64,000 nucleotides of DNA from Pseudomonas sp. Root562 (GCF_001427125.1 NZ_LMGK01000021.1:272138-336137); one strand, 5' to 3'; shown: positions 1-8,694, counted from the first letter of the stretch. The notes: generated by a model from the sequence alone, not told the origin. Program-made: numbers and translations.

Positions 1-234
1 TGTTTCCTCAACGGCATTACCCGGCAGACCGTGATCGAACTGGCGAAGGCGCTGGATTATCAAGTGGTCGAACGGACGATCCTGCCGACCGACCTGGGCG
101 CCTTCGATGAGTGTTTTCTGACCGGCACTGCCGCTGAAATCACCCCGGTGCAATGCATCGACGAGCAGTCCTACCGACCGGGCAATGCCTGCCGCGATTT
201 GATCGCCGCTTACACCTCAACCGTCAACGCCTGA
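1..234 (+). CDS. Class IV (branched-chain/D-amino acid type) aminotransferase, C-terminal part
   Basis: Only the last 77 residues are inside the window; the reading frame is open from base 1. The fragment carries the class IV PLP-enzyme signature GTAAEITPV (fragment residues 42-50), which in this fold contacts the cofactor phosphate, and an upstream stretch LNGITRQTVIELA like that of branched-chain aminotransferases. The substrate cannot be told from the fragment. It lies 21 bases before a TauD-type dioxygenase gene and looks like the upstream member of the same operon. A role in making an amino-acid precursor for a small specialised metabolite is inferred from the neighbours. Confidence 0.8.
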   Translation, partial: CFLNGITRQTVIELAKALDYQVVERTILPTDLGAFDECFLTGTAAEITPVQCIDEQSYRPGNACRDLIAAYTSTVNA

Positions 235-255
235 ACAACAGCCAGGAACTTCGCC

Positions 256-1014
256 ATGTCAGATCAAGGGATAGTCGCGTCTACACCTTATGTTTCACTG
301 GGCCATCGTCATCAACAATTGTCGGCGCAGGGCTGGACGGTGCTCACCCCCGGGGAATTTGCTCACGATGTTGTAGGAACACTGCACGAGTTCGGTCAGG
401 TCATTCCGCAGTTCAACGGTCAGGTCGCCTTCGCTATCACCCGCAAACCAGGGTATGAAGCGTTGCCGTACTCCCAGAGCATGAACGGCATCGGCCCGCA
501 CACCGAAGCGCCGGTCTATGGACCGCCGCCCCGTTATCTGGCGTTGCATTGCCATAAACAGGCGACCTGCGGTGGCGGGCACACGGGGCTGGTGGACGGT
601 TATGAATTTCTCAAGTCCCTCGAGCGCTCCGAACCGCAACTGCGCGAATGGCTCGACGACACGCCCGTGGAGTTTGTCGCCACCGCCAAGCCTGGCGAGC
701 CGGCGCAAACCCGAGTCAGGGAGTACATCCTCACCCCGACCGCAGACGGCGATATTTTTCGCTTCAGCTACAACCAGTTTCACTATGGCGACGTGAACCC
801 TTCGAAGGAAGCGTTACAGCAGTCGCAGGTCGCCAACGGCACGTCGCCGCTGGCCAGGTTTGCGGCGCTCGGCGAGGCCTACTTTGTCGAGCACAACACC
901 CCGGTGCTGATTCCCGACGGGTGCCTGCTGATTTGGGATAACTGGCGGATGATTCACGCCCGCAGCCGATACACTGACCCGGCGCGCAACCTCACCCGCT
1001 ACTGGCTGGCCTGA
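256..1014 (+). CDS. TauD/TfdA-family Fe(II)/2-oxoglutarate dioxygenase
   Basis: 252 residues, close to the usual length for the family. The metal triad is visible as H82-x-E84 (in PHTEAP) and H234 (in IHARSRY), with R248 placed to bind 2-oxoglutarate. Such enzymes hydroxylate or desaturate an unactivated carbon using O2 and 2-oxoglutarate in the cytoplasm. The first metal acid is Glu rather than the usual Asp, as in clavaminate-synthase-like members that work in biosynthesis. ATG 256 is preceded by an AGGA ribosome site. It sits between an aminotransferase and an AurF-like oxygenase, so oxidation of an amino-acid-derived intermediate is the likely job; the substrate is unknown. Confidence 0.82.
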   Translation: MSDQGIVASTPYVSLGHRHQQLSAQGWTVLTPGEFAHDVVGTLHEFGQVIPQFNGQVAFAITRKPGYEALPYSQSMNGIGPHTEAPVYGPPPRYLALHCHKQATCGGGHTGLVDGYEFLKSLERSEPQLREWLDDTPVEFVATAKPGEPAQTRVREYILTPTADGDIFRFSYNQFHYGDVNPSKEALQQSQVANGTSPLARFAALGEAYFVEHNTPVLIPDGCLLIWDNWRMIHARSRYTDPARNLTRYWLA

Positions 1015-1040
1015 TTTTTCCGTCGCCCTTCATTCTTCAG

Positions 1041-1061
1041 GCGCACCCCTCGCGGGTGCGC
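1041..1061 (+). terminator. Intra-operon hairpin (terminator or attenuator)
   Basis: An 8-bp perfect stem (GCGCACCC / GGGTGCGC) with a 5-base loop, followed by CTTCTT rather than a clean T run, lies in the 66-base gap between the dioxygenase and AurF-like genes. It could end part of the transcripts or stabilise the upstream message. Full termination is doubtful because the T tract is weak. Confidence 0.5.
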
Positions 1062-1080
1062 TTCTTACAGGTATTGCGTC

Positions 1081-2040
1081 ATGCAAACAGCAATCGAGAT
1101 TGCTCAAGTCGATCATCAACTGATCGTTCGGCTCAATCAGGCCTGGACCAAACGCGCCACGGTGTGTGCGCCGGACAAAGCCCAGGTCAACGAAGTGTTC
1201 GATCCGTCGCGCCCTGATTATCCAGAATGCATGGTGCCGTTTTTCCATCACCCGGCATTCCAGGCCTTGAGTGATGAACTCAAAAGCAGCGTGGTGACCT
1301 GGGGCTGGATCGGCTACAACCTGCGCACCGTGACCGCCGAGGAACACGTGGTGAATCCGGCGCTGAGCGTCATCGCCAATCAGTACCTGGGCAAGGACGA
1401 CTGGCATTTTCGCGAGGCCATGCAACAGACGCTGATCGACGAGCACTACCACACGCTGATGCACCTGCGCGCTATCGAACGAACAAAACTCGACCGCGCA
1501 CTGGATCAGGATCTGGACTTGCCACCGTCAGTCACTTACCTGCGCCTGAAAGCCTTGTGCGAAGAGCTGACTGAGCAATGGCAACGGGACTTGGCGGCGA
1601 TCACGTTTGCGGTGGTGGCCGAGATCAGCGTCAATGCCTACCTCGACCTGCTGGCGGATGACCAGACCATCCAGCCGCAAAACCGCCGCGTCGCCGAACT
1701 GCATAACCGCGACGAATATGCCCACAGCAAGGTGCTGGCCGAGGTGGCCAAGGTCATGTACGCCAATATGCAGCCAGTCCAGCGGGAATTTTTCGCCCGC
1801 AACCTGTCGGTGGCGCTGAGTGCTTTTATCGCCCAGGACTACTCGATGTGGGAGGCGATCCTGACGCAGCTGGGGATTGAGGATGCGGCGCTGATCATTG
1901 CCGATACCCGCGAGAGCAACAAGAACGCGACGATCATGCGCGACTACAGTGGCCTGCATAAACTGGCCCGCGACCTGGGCATCAGCGAGCAGATCGACTT
2001 TGATTTTCGTCCAACCCTCAAAGCTACGGCAGCGGCTTGA
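1081..2040 (+). CDS. AurF-like diiron N-oxygenase
   Basis: 319 residues resembling AurF (p-aminobenzoate N-oxygenase, Streptomyces), a ferritin-like non-heme diiron enzyme that oxidises an amine stepwise to hydroxylamine, nitroso or nitro. Likely iron ligands visible are a Glu at 87-88 (AEEHVVNP), E121 and H124 (DEHYHT), E181 (AEISVNA), and H208, E212 and H215 (HNRDEYAHS), giving the carboxylate/histidine set of the family including its extra histidine. An ACAGGT ribosome site precedes ATG 1081. The next gene's RBS lies just after this stop, so the two are probably translated together. The substrate may be an amino acid or arylamine; nothing in the window decides. Confidence 0.82.
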   Translation: MQTAIEIAQVDHQLIVRLNQAWTKRATVCAPDKAQVNEVFDPSRPDYPECMVPFFHHPAFQALSDELKSSVVTWGWIGYNLRTVTAEEHVVNPALSVIANQYLGKDDWHFREAMQQTLIDEHYHTLMHLRAIERTKLDRALDQDLDLPPSVTYLRLKALCEELTEQWQRDLAAITFAVVAEISVNAYLDLLADDQTIQPQNRRVAELHNRDEYAHSKVLAEVAKVMYANMQPVQREFFARNLSVALSAFIAQDYSMWEAILTQLGIEDAALIIADTRESNKNATIMRDYSGLHKLARDLGISEQIDFDFRPTLKATAAA

Positions 2041-2054
2041 ATCCGGAGGTGTGC

Positions 2055-2855
2055 ATGTCCGTTCCTGTGTACGAAGTGTTCGCCATCCGCGTCGGCGCCA
2101 ATGCCCAACGCACCGCCCGAGAGAATTTTCTCTACGACGCCTGCTGCGGCGATCCGAATGCGCCGATGCCGCTGGATTATTACTTCTGGGTCATCCGCAA
2201 CGAGCAACAGGTGATCGTGGTCGACACCTGTTTCCAGCCGGCCACGGCGGATCGCCGCAATCGCCAGATGTATCGCCTGCCGGAAGAATCCCTGCGCCAA
2301 CTGGACATCGATCCGGCGCAGGTCGAGCACCTGATCCTCACGCATTTGCATTGGGATCATGCCGGCAATCTGGGGTTGTTTCCGAAAGCCACGGTGCATT
2401 TGCAGGAGGCTGAATTGCGTTTTTGCACCGGGCCGAAGATGGCCCATCACACGGTGAATAAAACCTACGAAGTCGAGGACGTGATGTCGGCCCTGCCACC
2501 GCTGTTCGAAGGGCGGATGCGTTTGCACAACGGCACGGTTGAAGTCATGCCCGGCGTGACCTTGCACGCCGTGGGCGGCCACACGCCGGGCAGTCAGGTG
2601 GTGCGGGTCAATACTGCGCGTGGTTGGATTGTGCTGGCGTCGGATGCCGCGCATCTGTGGGTCAACATTCGCCAACGCAGCCCGTTTCCGATCATCGATG
2701 ACCTGGCGCAAAGCCTTGAAGCGTTCAGTGAAATCGACCGCCTGGCCGACAGCGAAGACCACGTCATCCCCGGCCACGACCCGCTGATCGCCGAGCGCTT
2801 CCCGCACTGGAATGATGACCCGCATATCATCAGCCTGCACCAGACCCCGATCTAA
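2055..2855 (+). CDS. Metallo-beta-lactamase-fold hydrolase, N-acyl homoserine lactonase-like
   Basis: 266 residues. The zinc site H97-x-H99-x-D101-H102 (THLHWDHAG) is intact, followed by the later histidine in GGHTPGSQ and the bridging aspartate in SDAAH, the arrangement of AiiA/AttM-type lactonases. ATG 2055 is chosen because GGAGG lies 7 bases upstream; an in-frame TTG at 2037 has no such site. Known relatives open acyl-homoserine lactones, but many act on other lactones or esters. As last gene after the AurF-like oxygenase it could process or detoxify the cluster's product, so quorum quenching is only one possibility. Confidence 0.8.
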   Translation: MSVPVYEVFAIRVGANAQRTARENFLYDACCGDPNAPMPLDYYFWVIRNEQQVIVVDTCFQPATADRRNRQMYRLPEESLRQLDIDPAQVEHLILTHLHWDHAGNLGLFPKATVHLQEAELRFCTGPKMAHHTVNKTYEVEDVMSALPPLFEGRMRLHNGTVEVMPGVTLHAVGGHTPGSQVVRVNTARGWIVLASDAAHLWVNIRQRSPFPIIDDLAQSLEAFSEIDRLADSEDHVIPGHDPLIAERFPHWNDDPHIISLHQTPI

Positions 2856-2867
2856 AGCTCACCCCTG

Positions 2868-2962
2868 ACCTGTAGGAGCAAGGCTTGCCCGCGATAGCGG
2901 TGTTTCAGACACAGCAATGTTGCATGTGCTGACGCCATCGCCGGCAAGCCGTGATCCTACAG
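2868..2962. repeat. REP pair (BIME)
   Basis: Two facing copies of the Pseudomonas REP core (TGTAGGAGCAAGGCTTGCC... and ...GGCAAGCCGTGATCCTACA) about 95 bases apart end to end, lying between the convergent lactonase-like and MocR genes, a typical site. The same family recurs through the window. Confidence 0.85.
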
Positions 2963-2970
2963 GGGTTGGA

Positions 2971-4401
2971 TCAGCCCTGAAGTTTGAGCAGGTTCCCCAA
3001 CGTCCCCAGTGCCTCATCGATCCGCGGCGAATATGGCGTCCCACAGCCAATACGCAGAAAATTCCTGAACCGCTTGGCGTTGGAAAAGATATCCCCAGGT
3101 GAAATCTGGATGCCGACGTCCAGCGCTTCATGAAAAAGCGCCATGGACGAATACTGCACAGGCAATTCCACCCACAGCAACGTGCCACCCTGCGGATTGG
3201 TCACTCGGGTACCCTCGGGAAAGTAGCGCAGGATCGCTGCGCTCATTTGCTGGCGCTGTTGGGTCAGGGTTTTTCTCAAACGTCGCAGATAGCGCTCGTA
3301 GGAAGGTGTGCCCATGAACGCACTGACCGCCAGCTGTGACAGCTTCTCGCAGCCGCGGGTCTGGGTGTGCTTGAGCATTTCCACGCGGTCGTGCCACTTC
3401 CCCGCACTGATCCAGCCCAGGCGCAGGCCCGGGGCCAGGGTTTTGTTCAGCGAAGCGCAATAGATCACATTGTCGCTGCGGTCCCAGTGCTTGAGGGTGG
3501 ACAGCGGTTGCTCGGTGTCCACCAGGTCACCGTAGGTGTCGTCCTCGATCAGCACCGTATCGTGCTCGGCGCAGAGTTTCACCAGTCGGGCCTTGTGGCT
3601 GTCGGGCATGATGCTGCCCAGCGGATTGTGCAGGTTGGGCATGACGATCAGCGCCTTGATCCGCTCCGGCCCTTGCAGCAAATGTTCAAGGGCCGGCAGA
3701 TGAATTCCCGCATGGGGCGAAGCGGGGACTTCGAGCACCCGCAGGTTCAGGCTTTCGAGAATTTGCAGCACGCCGTAGAAGGTTGGCGATTCCACGGCCA
3801 CGGTATCACCGGGGTGGGTCACGGCACGCAGGGCCAGGTTGATCGCTTCGGTGGCGCCGTTGGTGATGACAATGCGTTCGGCTGTCAGATGGGTCTTGGC
3901 GGTCAGCATTCGGCGGGCAAGGACGCTGCGCAGCGTACTGTTGCCGCTGGTCGAACCGGTGGTGTCGAGCAGGTGCTGATCCTGGCGCAAAGTCTTGATC
4001 ATGTTGTCCTGCAAGGTCTTCAACGGATAGAGCTGAGGTGCGCAATAGGCGCTGGCCAGATTGACCTTGATCGTCGCCCGCTGACTGGCTTTGAGCACCG
4101 CTGACACTTGCTCATGGATGCCGACATACACCCCGCTATCCAGCGGCGGGAGCAGGGTGATCGGCGCGGATTGTTTTGGCGTATCCGGCTGGCGAATGTA
4201 ATTGCCCGAGCGCGGTCGCGCTTCCAGCACGCCATAGTCCTCAAGCTCCCGGCACACCTGCACGGCGGTCGACAGGCTGACGGCGTGTTTTTCCATCATC
4301 AGCCGTATCGAAGGCAGGCGCTCGCCGGTTTTCAGGGTGCCGCTACGGATCGCGTCCAGATAATGATTGGCCAGCTGACGGTAGAGAGGGAGCGTGTTCA
4401 T
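2971..4401 (-). CDS. MocR-type transcriptional regulator (GntR wHTH fused to aminotransferase domain)
   Basis: 476 residues. The first 70 form a GntR winged helix (PLYRQLANHYLDAIRSG, ERLPSIRLM), followed by a fold-type I aminotransferase domain with the PLP-lysine motif ASLNKTLAPG and substrate-carboxylate arginine region near the end (FLRIGCG). MocR proteins use PLP as a sensor bound to an amino acid or amine and usually regulate an adjacent gene. ATG 4401 is preceded by GAGGT; an upstream extension to 4569 would run through non-conserved sequence. No obvious target is adjacent, since the flanking genes are an unknown protein and the convergent lactonase operon. Confidence 0.9.
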   Translation of the reverse strand: MNTLPLYRQLANHYLDAIRSGTLKTGERLPSIRLMMEKHAVSLSTAVQVCRELEDYGVLEARPRSGNYIRQPDTPKQSAPITLLPPLDSGVYVGIHEQVSAVLKASQRATIKVNLASAYCAPQLYPLKTLQDNMIKTLRQDQHLLDTTGSTSGNSTLRSVLARRMLTAKTHLTAERIVITNGATEAINLALRAVTHPGDTVAVESPTFYGVLQILESLNLRVLEVPASPHAGIHLPALEHLLQGPERIKALIVMPNLHNPLGSIMPDSHKARLVKLCAEHDTVLIEDDTYGDLVDTEQPLSTLKHWDRSDNVIYCASLNKTLAPGLRLGWISAGKWHDRVEMLKHTQTRGCEKLSQLAVSAFMGTPSYERYLRRLRKTLTQQRQQMSAAILRYFPEGTRVTNPQGGTLLWVELPVQYSSMALFHEALDVGIQISPGDIFSNAKRFRNFLRIGCGTPYSPRIDEALGTLGNLLKLQG

Positions 4402-4555
4402 GATGACCTCGGCAGTCGCACCGCTGAGGTCTTGGGCTGGAAACTGAGTTGACGCTTCCCGCAGACGGACCCGTGGTGCAGAAGGGGGAAGGGAAGTGGT
4501 GTTCTGGCGTTGATACTGGAAGAGTAATCGGGGATTCGCCGCAATCGCGGGCAAT

Positions 4556-4580
4556 AAAAAGCCCCGCACGAGGGCGGGGC
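4556..4580 (-). terminator. Rho-independent terminator of the 4735-5439 gene
   Basis: A GC-rich stem GCCCCGC/GCGGGGC with a short loop, followed in the minus-strand transcript by TTTTT. It sits downstream of the hypothetical gene at 4735-5439 and upstream of the MocR gene, insulating the two. Confidence 0.8.
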
Positions 4581-4734
4581 GCTAAGTGAGTCGCTGAGGT
4601 GACTGTGGCGATGGAGCTGGCTTGTGCTTGAGTGCGCTGCACTCACGAAAATCTGTAAGTGCCGTCAAATTCCGGGGGCCGCTGCGCAGCCCGACGCGAG
4701 CCAGCTCGCTCGCCACAAATAATGGGGTATCAGG

Positions 4735-5439
4735 TTATTGAGCGGTGATGCTATAGCCGTCGAACGCCGTCTGCTGTTGCAGGGCGGTGATGATGTTCTT
4801 GCGGTTGACCGCTTGTTCGCTGCCGGCATTGTCCAGGAATGTCTCGTTTTCCAGCTCGGCTTCATCGCCTTCGCCAACAAAACTGAAACCGAGGAATTCC
4901 AGGGCTTCACGGTCGACGCTCAAACGCGAGCGCGGGGTGCGCAGCGGCAGCGTCACACTCATGCCGTCCTTGCTGATGGTGAACACTTCGACTTCTTTCT
5001 TGGCCTTGGCAGCCTTGCTCTTGCCACCGCTCGGGTTGCTGATGGCCTGGTGGGTCTGGTTCAGCACTTTCAGCGCCAGGCCGTAGACAATTTCCTGGAA
5101 CGCCGGGTCATCCTTGAAGCTGGACAGGATGCGGCTGATCGGGAATTTGCTGCTCAGGTCTTCGAGCGCGGCGATGTCGGCGGCTTCGGCGTCCTTGAGC
5201 TGCTTGAGCTGGCCCATCAGTTCGTACGCCTTGTCATCGTCGAAGCTGTCGTGGGCCTGACGGATCGCGGCGCGCAGCTCGCGGATCTGGTCGCTTTCGC
5301 GGGTGGACTGGAAAGCGTCCAGCACCATCTCGCTGATGGTTTTGGCCTGGGGCACGTGTTGTGAAAGATTGATGGAGTTTTCGTATTCCGCTTTGGACGA
5401 CAAGGTGACTACGGATTCAGCGGTATTGGAATCGGACAT
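4735..5439 (-). CDS. Conserved hypothetical protein, 234 aa, mostly helical
   Basis: Not recognised as a named family. It is a soluble, acidic protein without signal peptide or membrane segment. Residues 30-110 look helical (ISEMVLDAFQSTRESDQIRELRAAIRQ and a Lys/Glu-rich stretch), followed by a basic linker (GGKSKAAKAKKEVEV) and a C-terminal beta-rich part ending AFDGYSITAQ. ATG 5439 is chosen because the region upstream to 5751 overlaps a REP-like repeat and translates to low-quality sequence. The gene ends in its own terminator and looks monocistronic. Confidence 0.75.
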   Translation of the reverse strand: MSDSNTAESVVTLSSKAEYENSINLSQHVPQAKTISEMVLDAFQSTRESDQIRELRAAIRQAHDSFDDDKAYELMGQLKQLKDAEAADIAALEDLSSKFPISRILSSFKDDPAFQEIVYGLALKVLNQTHQAISNPSGGKSKAAKAKKEVEVFTISKDGMSVTLPLRTPRSRLSVDREALEFLGFSFVGEGDEAELENETFLDNAGSEQAVNRKNIITALQQQTAFDGYSITAQ

Positions 5440-5587
5440 TGAAATTTCACTACTTTTTTCAGCTTGAATAGGGGCGAGAAAGCACGGGGGCTTTTTCAGG
5501 TCGCCTAATCTATTGGACCGGGGCGGCGTTGTCACGGAGCAACGGGCGGTTGGTCGTTTTTTTGCCTTGCTGGATAATCGCGATCCC

Positions 5588-5745
5588 CTGTAGGAGCGAG
5601 CCTGCTCGCGATGTGATCGTTCCCACACTCTGCGTGGGAATGCAGCCCGGGATGCTCCGCGTCCCTGCCAGAGCCGAACGCGGAGCGTCCGTTGAGGCAT
5701 TCCCACGCGGAGCGTGGGAACGATCAAAATCGCTGGCAAGCCAAT
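5588..5745. repeat. Nested palindromic repeat with REP half
   Basis: This gap between two minus-strand genes has no plausible gene. It opens with a REP core (CCTGTAGGAGCGAGCCTGC), followed by a long inverted repeat: GATCGTTCCCAC...GTGGGAATGC at 5615-5643 matches GCATTCCCACG...GTGGGAACGATC at about 5697-5725. Inside lies a second, shorter inverted pair (CTCCGCGT ... ACGCGGAG). The element ends in a truncated REP core (CGCTGGCAAGCC). The whole could fold into one long hairpin. Confidence 0.8.
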
Positions 5746-5747
5746 TC

Positions 5748-7268
5748 TCAAGCCTGCCCCGGTGTATTGAGGTTCATCGAACGCACCGCCAACGCAGTCG
5801 CTGTCTCTTCATCAATCGGCAACGAAAACCGAAAGGTCGCCCCGCGTCCCGGCACATCGATCAACTGGATATCGCGCCCGTGCAATTGCAGGATGCGATG
5901 CACGATTCGCAAACCCAACCCGCCATCACGCCGTGCGCCGCCGATATTGAACGGGCGCAGGAACAACCCGTCGCGCAATTGCGGGGCAATCCCCGGTCCT
6001 GTATCGCTGACGGTCACTTCGATAAACGAGCCTAGCGGGCGCAAGCCAAGTTCGATTTCGCCACCTTGTGGGGTATGGCGCAGAGCGTTGTCGAACAGGT
6101 TGGTCAGCACCCGTTCGATCAAGCCGAGATCCGCGCACGCCACCGAGACGTTCGGGGCAAAGGTGGCCTTCAATTCGACCTCGCGCGCTTCGGCGGTGAG
6201 CTCGAACTTCTGGAAAATGTCCTGGGCCAGATCGGTCAGGGAAAACCGCTCCAGCACCGGCTGCACAAAACCATGTTCCAGCCGCACCAGCTCCAGCAGT
6301 GATTGCGCCAGCCCACCGACCTTGCGGCTCTGATCCAGCGCAATGCCCAGATAACGGCGGCGATCGGCGGGGGACAGCGTGGCGTCCTTGAGCGACAGGG
6401 TTTCCAGATAGCCGTGCAGTGAGGCCAATGGCGTGCGCAAGTCATGGGAGATATTGGCCACCAGTTCACGGCGCTCCTGATCCTGGCGGGTCAGCGAGCG
6501 CCACTGCTCGCCGAGGCGTGCCTGCATCTGCCGGAACGTGGCGTCGAGGATGGCAATTTCATCGTGGCTGGCGGTTTTTTCTACGGTAACGGGCAGGGCC
6601 GGGGTGACCGGGACGCCGTCAATGTCGAACTGGCTGACGGTTTCGGTCAAACGGCGCAACGGCCGGGTGATCAGGGCAAACGCGGTGAGACCGGCAATCA
6701 GGCACAGCAGCGCGACCAAACCGATGGACAGCAGGGCGGTGTTGAGTGCGGCACTGGTGGCACCGCGTTCGGCCAGCCGATCGTGGTCTTCGCCGAGCAG
6801 GACCACGTAGAGGTAACCGGCGGGTTTGCCATCGACCTTCAGTGGCGCGGCGCTGAATACCTTGCGGGTATCCACACTGCGCGGATCGTCACCGAGAATC
6901 GGCAGTGCATCGCCCCGCAGCAGGCGCTGGATCGGCGCCAGGTCGAGCCGGTCGCGCCGAATCCTCCCTTCGGGCGCGGCGCTGCCAACAATCCTGCCTT
7001 CGGTATCGAGCAGGTACACCTCGACACTCGGGTTGACCTGCATCAGCTTGCTGAACAGATCGCGCACCGCATTGGGCATCAGTCCCTGGGTGTCCATCAG
7101 CACCGTGTCATTGGCGATGTGTTGCGCCAGGTCGCGGGACAAGCCTTGCACCACTTCCTGTTCATGCATCTGGTTGGAGCGCACCTGCATCCACGCGGAC
7201 GTGCCGCAGCACACCAGCAACAACACGGCGAACACCAGCGACAGGCGCTGTGTGAGCGTCAACCTCAT
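5748..7268 (-). CDS. Sensor histidine kinase of a two-component system
   Basis: 506 residues. Two membrane helices (about 8-28 and 173-200) flank a 140-residue periplasmic sensor domain, followed by a HAMP linker, a HisKA dimerisation helix with phospho-acceptor H275 (ANISHDLRTPL), and the HATPase motifs NLFDNALRHTP, VSDTGPGIAP and GGLGLRIV. ATG 7268 overlaps the stop of the response-regulator gene by ATGA, so the pair is translationally coupled with the regulator first. The divergent neighbours are exported methionine sulfoxide reductases, which makes envelope oxidation a reasonable but unproven stimulus. Confidence 0.92.
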   Translation of the reverse strand: MRLTLTQRLSLVFAVLLLVCCGTSAWMQVRSNQMHEQEVVQGLSRDLAQHIANDTVLMDTQGLMPNAVRDLFSKLMQVNPSVEVYLLDTEGRIVGSAAPEGRIRRDRLDLAPIQRLLRGDALPILGDDPRSVDTRKVFSAAPLKVDGKPAGYLYVVLLGEDHDRLAERGATSAALNTALLSIGLVALLCLIAGLTAFALITRPLRRLTETVSQFDIDGVPVTPALPVTVEKTASHDEIAILDATFRQMQARLGEQWRSLTRQDQERRELVANISHDLRTPLASLHGYLETLSLKDATLSPADRRRYLGIALDQSRKVGGLAQSLLELVRLEHGFVQPVLERFSLTDLAQDIFQKFELTAEAREVELKATFAPNVSVACADLGLIERVLTNLFDNALRHTPQGGEIELGLRPLGSFIEVTVSDTGPGIAPQLRDGLFLRPFNIGGARRDGGLGLRIVHRILQLHGRDIQLIDVPGRGATFRFSLPIDEETATALAVRSMNLNTPGQA

Positions 7269-7984
7269 GGCTGCGGTTCCTCCCCGGTGGCGAATTTGTA
7301 GCCACGCCCCCATACCGTGAGGATGCGCACCGGTTGCGCCGGGTCAGTCTCGATCTTGGCGCGCAGGCGATTGATGTGGGTGTTGACCGTGTGCTCGTAG
7401 CCTTCGTGGCTGTAGCCCCACACGGCATTGAGCAGGTCCATGCGCGAGAACACCTTGCCGGGCTGACGGGCGAAGAAGTACAGCAAGTCGAACTCACGGG
7501 GTGTGAGGTCCAGCCGCCGACCGTTCAGAGCCACTTCGCGGGTGATCGGGTCGATGGCCAGGCCGTCGATGTTCAGGCTGCCGGCGTCCATCTTCAGGTT
7601 GCGCGCCATCGCATCGACCCGGCGCAACAGGGCTTTGACCCGCGCCACCAGTTCCAGCATGGAAAACGGCTTGGCCAGGTAATCATCGGCACCCAGTTCG
7701 AGGCCGAGGATCCGGTGCACTTCGCTGGAGCGAGCGCTGGTGATGATGATTGGCGTGTAGCGGGCCATGGCCCGGGCGCGGCGGCAGATTTCCAGGCCAT
7801 CGACACCGGGCAGCATCAGGTCGAGGATCAACGCATCCCAGTTGCCTTGCTGCAACAGGCGCATGCCCTCATTGCCATCGGCACTGTGGACCACCTCGAA
7901 TTGCTCATCACGCAGATGCAGGCAAATGAGGTCGGCGATGTGCGTATCGTCCTCGACCACGAGGACGCGTTTAGTCTGTTCCAT
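7265..7984 (-). CDS. OmpR-family response regulator
   Basis: 239 residues with a receiver domain (acidic pair EDD near 11-13, phospho-acceptor D55 in LILDLMLPG, Lys in AKPFSM) and a winged-helix DNA-binding domain (LTPREFDLLYFFARQPGKVFSR ... VNTHINRLRAKI ... GRGYKF) characteristic of the OmpR/PhoB class. ATG 7984 has AAGGA nine bases upstream, better than the in-frame TTG at 7993. It is the first gene of the operon with the histidine kinase. It faces msrB across about 150 bases, so it may control that promoter as well as its own. Confidence 0.93.
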   Translation of the reverse strand: MEQTKRVLVVEDDTHIADLICLHLRDEQFEVVHSADGNEGMRLLQQGNWDALILDLMLPGVDGLEICRRARAMARYTPIIITSARSSEVHRILGLELGADDYLAKPFSMLELVARVKALLRRVDAMARNLKMDAGSLNIDGLAIDPITREVALNGRRLDLTPREFDLLYFFARQPGKVFSRMDLLNAVWGYSHEGYEHTVNTHINRLRAKIETDPAQPVRILTVWGRGYKFATGEEPQP

Positions 7985-8133
7985 CCAGCTCAATCCTTCG
8001 GCGCAATGAGCGCATTGTGCGGGTTTTCCAGCGCCCGAGTTATCACGAATTGTTTAACTTACCGTGAGGATTTGGCGATCACCCAAAGCCTAGGCTGTGT
8101 TCCATGAAACACCCCTGGTTTTGGGAGACAAGC

Positions 8134-8652
8134 ATGTTTTCACGACGGCAATTTCTTGTAGCGAGCAGCGGGCTCGGGGTCACGGCCCTGGCGATCGGCC
8201 TGTTGCCGAAGTTATCCACAGGCTCGGCGTTGATCAGCGAGGTCAACGCGGCCGAGGCGTTCGAAGTGACCCACACTGATAGCGAATGGCACGCGATCCT
8301 CAGCGACGAGCAGTACGAAATCCTTCGCGAAGAGGGCACCGAGCGCGCCTACAGCAGCCCGCTGAACAACGAACACCGTGACGGTACGTTCACCTGCGCC
8401 GGTTGCGATCTGCCGCTGTTTTCCTCGGCCACCAAATTCGACAGTCGCACCGGTTGGCCGAGCTTCTGGGCGCCACTGGACAAGGCTGTGGCCACTCGAC
8501 AGGACCGCACTTTCGGCATGGTCCGCGAAGAGGTGCATTGCCGACGTTGCGGCGGGCATTTGGGCCATGTCTTCGATGACGGCCCGAAACCGACAGGCCT
8601 GCGTTATTGCATGAACGGACTGGCGATGAAGTTCGTGCCCAAAACCGTCTGA
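8134..8652 (+). CDS. msrB: Exported peptide-methionine (R)-S-oxide reductase MsrB
   Basis: 172 residues. The SelR domain carries both zinc CxxC pairs (CAGC, CRRC) and the catalytic Cys159 in GLRYCMNG, and reduces methionine-R-sulfoxide in proteins. Unlike cytosolic MsrB, it starts with a Tat-like signal: SRRQFL followed by a hydrophobic stretch and an alanine-rich cleavage region near NAAEA, so it should act in the periplasm. ATG 8134 has GGGAGA upstream; an earlier ATG at 8104 would bury the twin-arginine motif. It is followed 42 bases later by msrA. Confidence 0.92.
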   Translation: MFSRRQFLVASSGLGVTALAIGLLPKLSTGSALISEVNAAEAFEVTHTDSEWHAILSDEQYEILREEGTERAYSSPLNNEHRDGTFTCAGCDLPLFSSATKFDSRTGWPSFWAPLDKAVATRQDRTFGMVREEVHCRRCGGHLGHVFDDGPKPTGLRYCMNGLAMKFVPKTV

Positions 8653-8694
8653 TTTTTGCCTGCCTGCCCTTTGAATCATTCTGGAGTTGCTTAC

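Noticed and set aside
1081..2040. Assignment to the pvf/mgo signal cluster
   Set aside because: An AurF-like enzyme occurs there too, but no NRPS or heme-oxygenase-like gene is adjacent, and the neighbours here are an aminotransferase, a TauD-like enzyme and a lactonase-like protein.
2055..2855. Firm naming as a quorum-quenching AHL lactonase (aiiA)
   Set aside because: The zinc motif is shared by many MBL-fold hydrolases, and the operon context favours another substrate.
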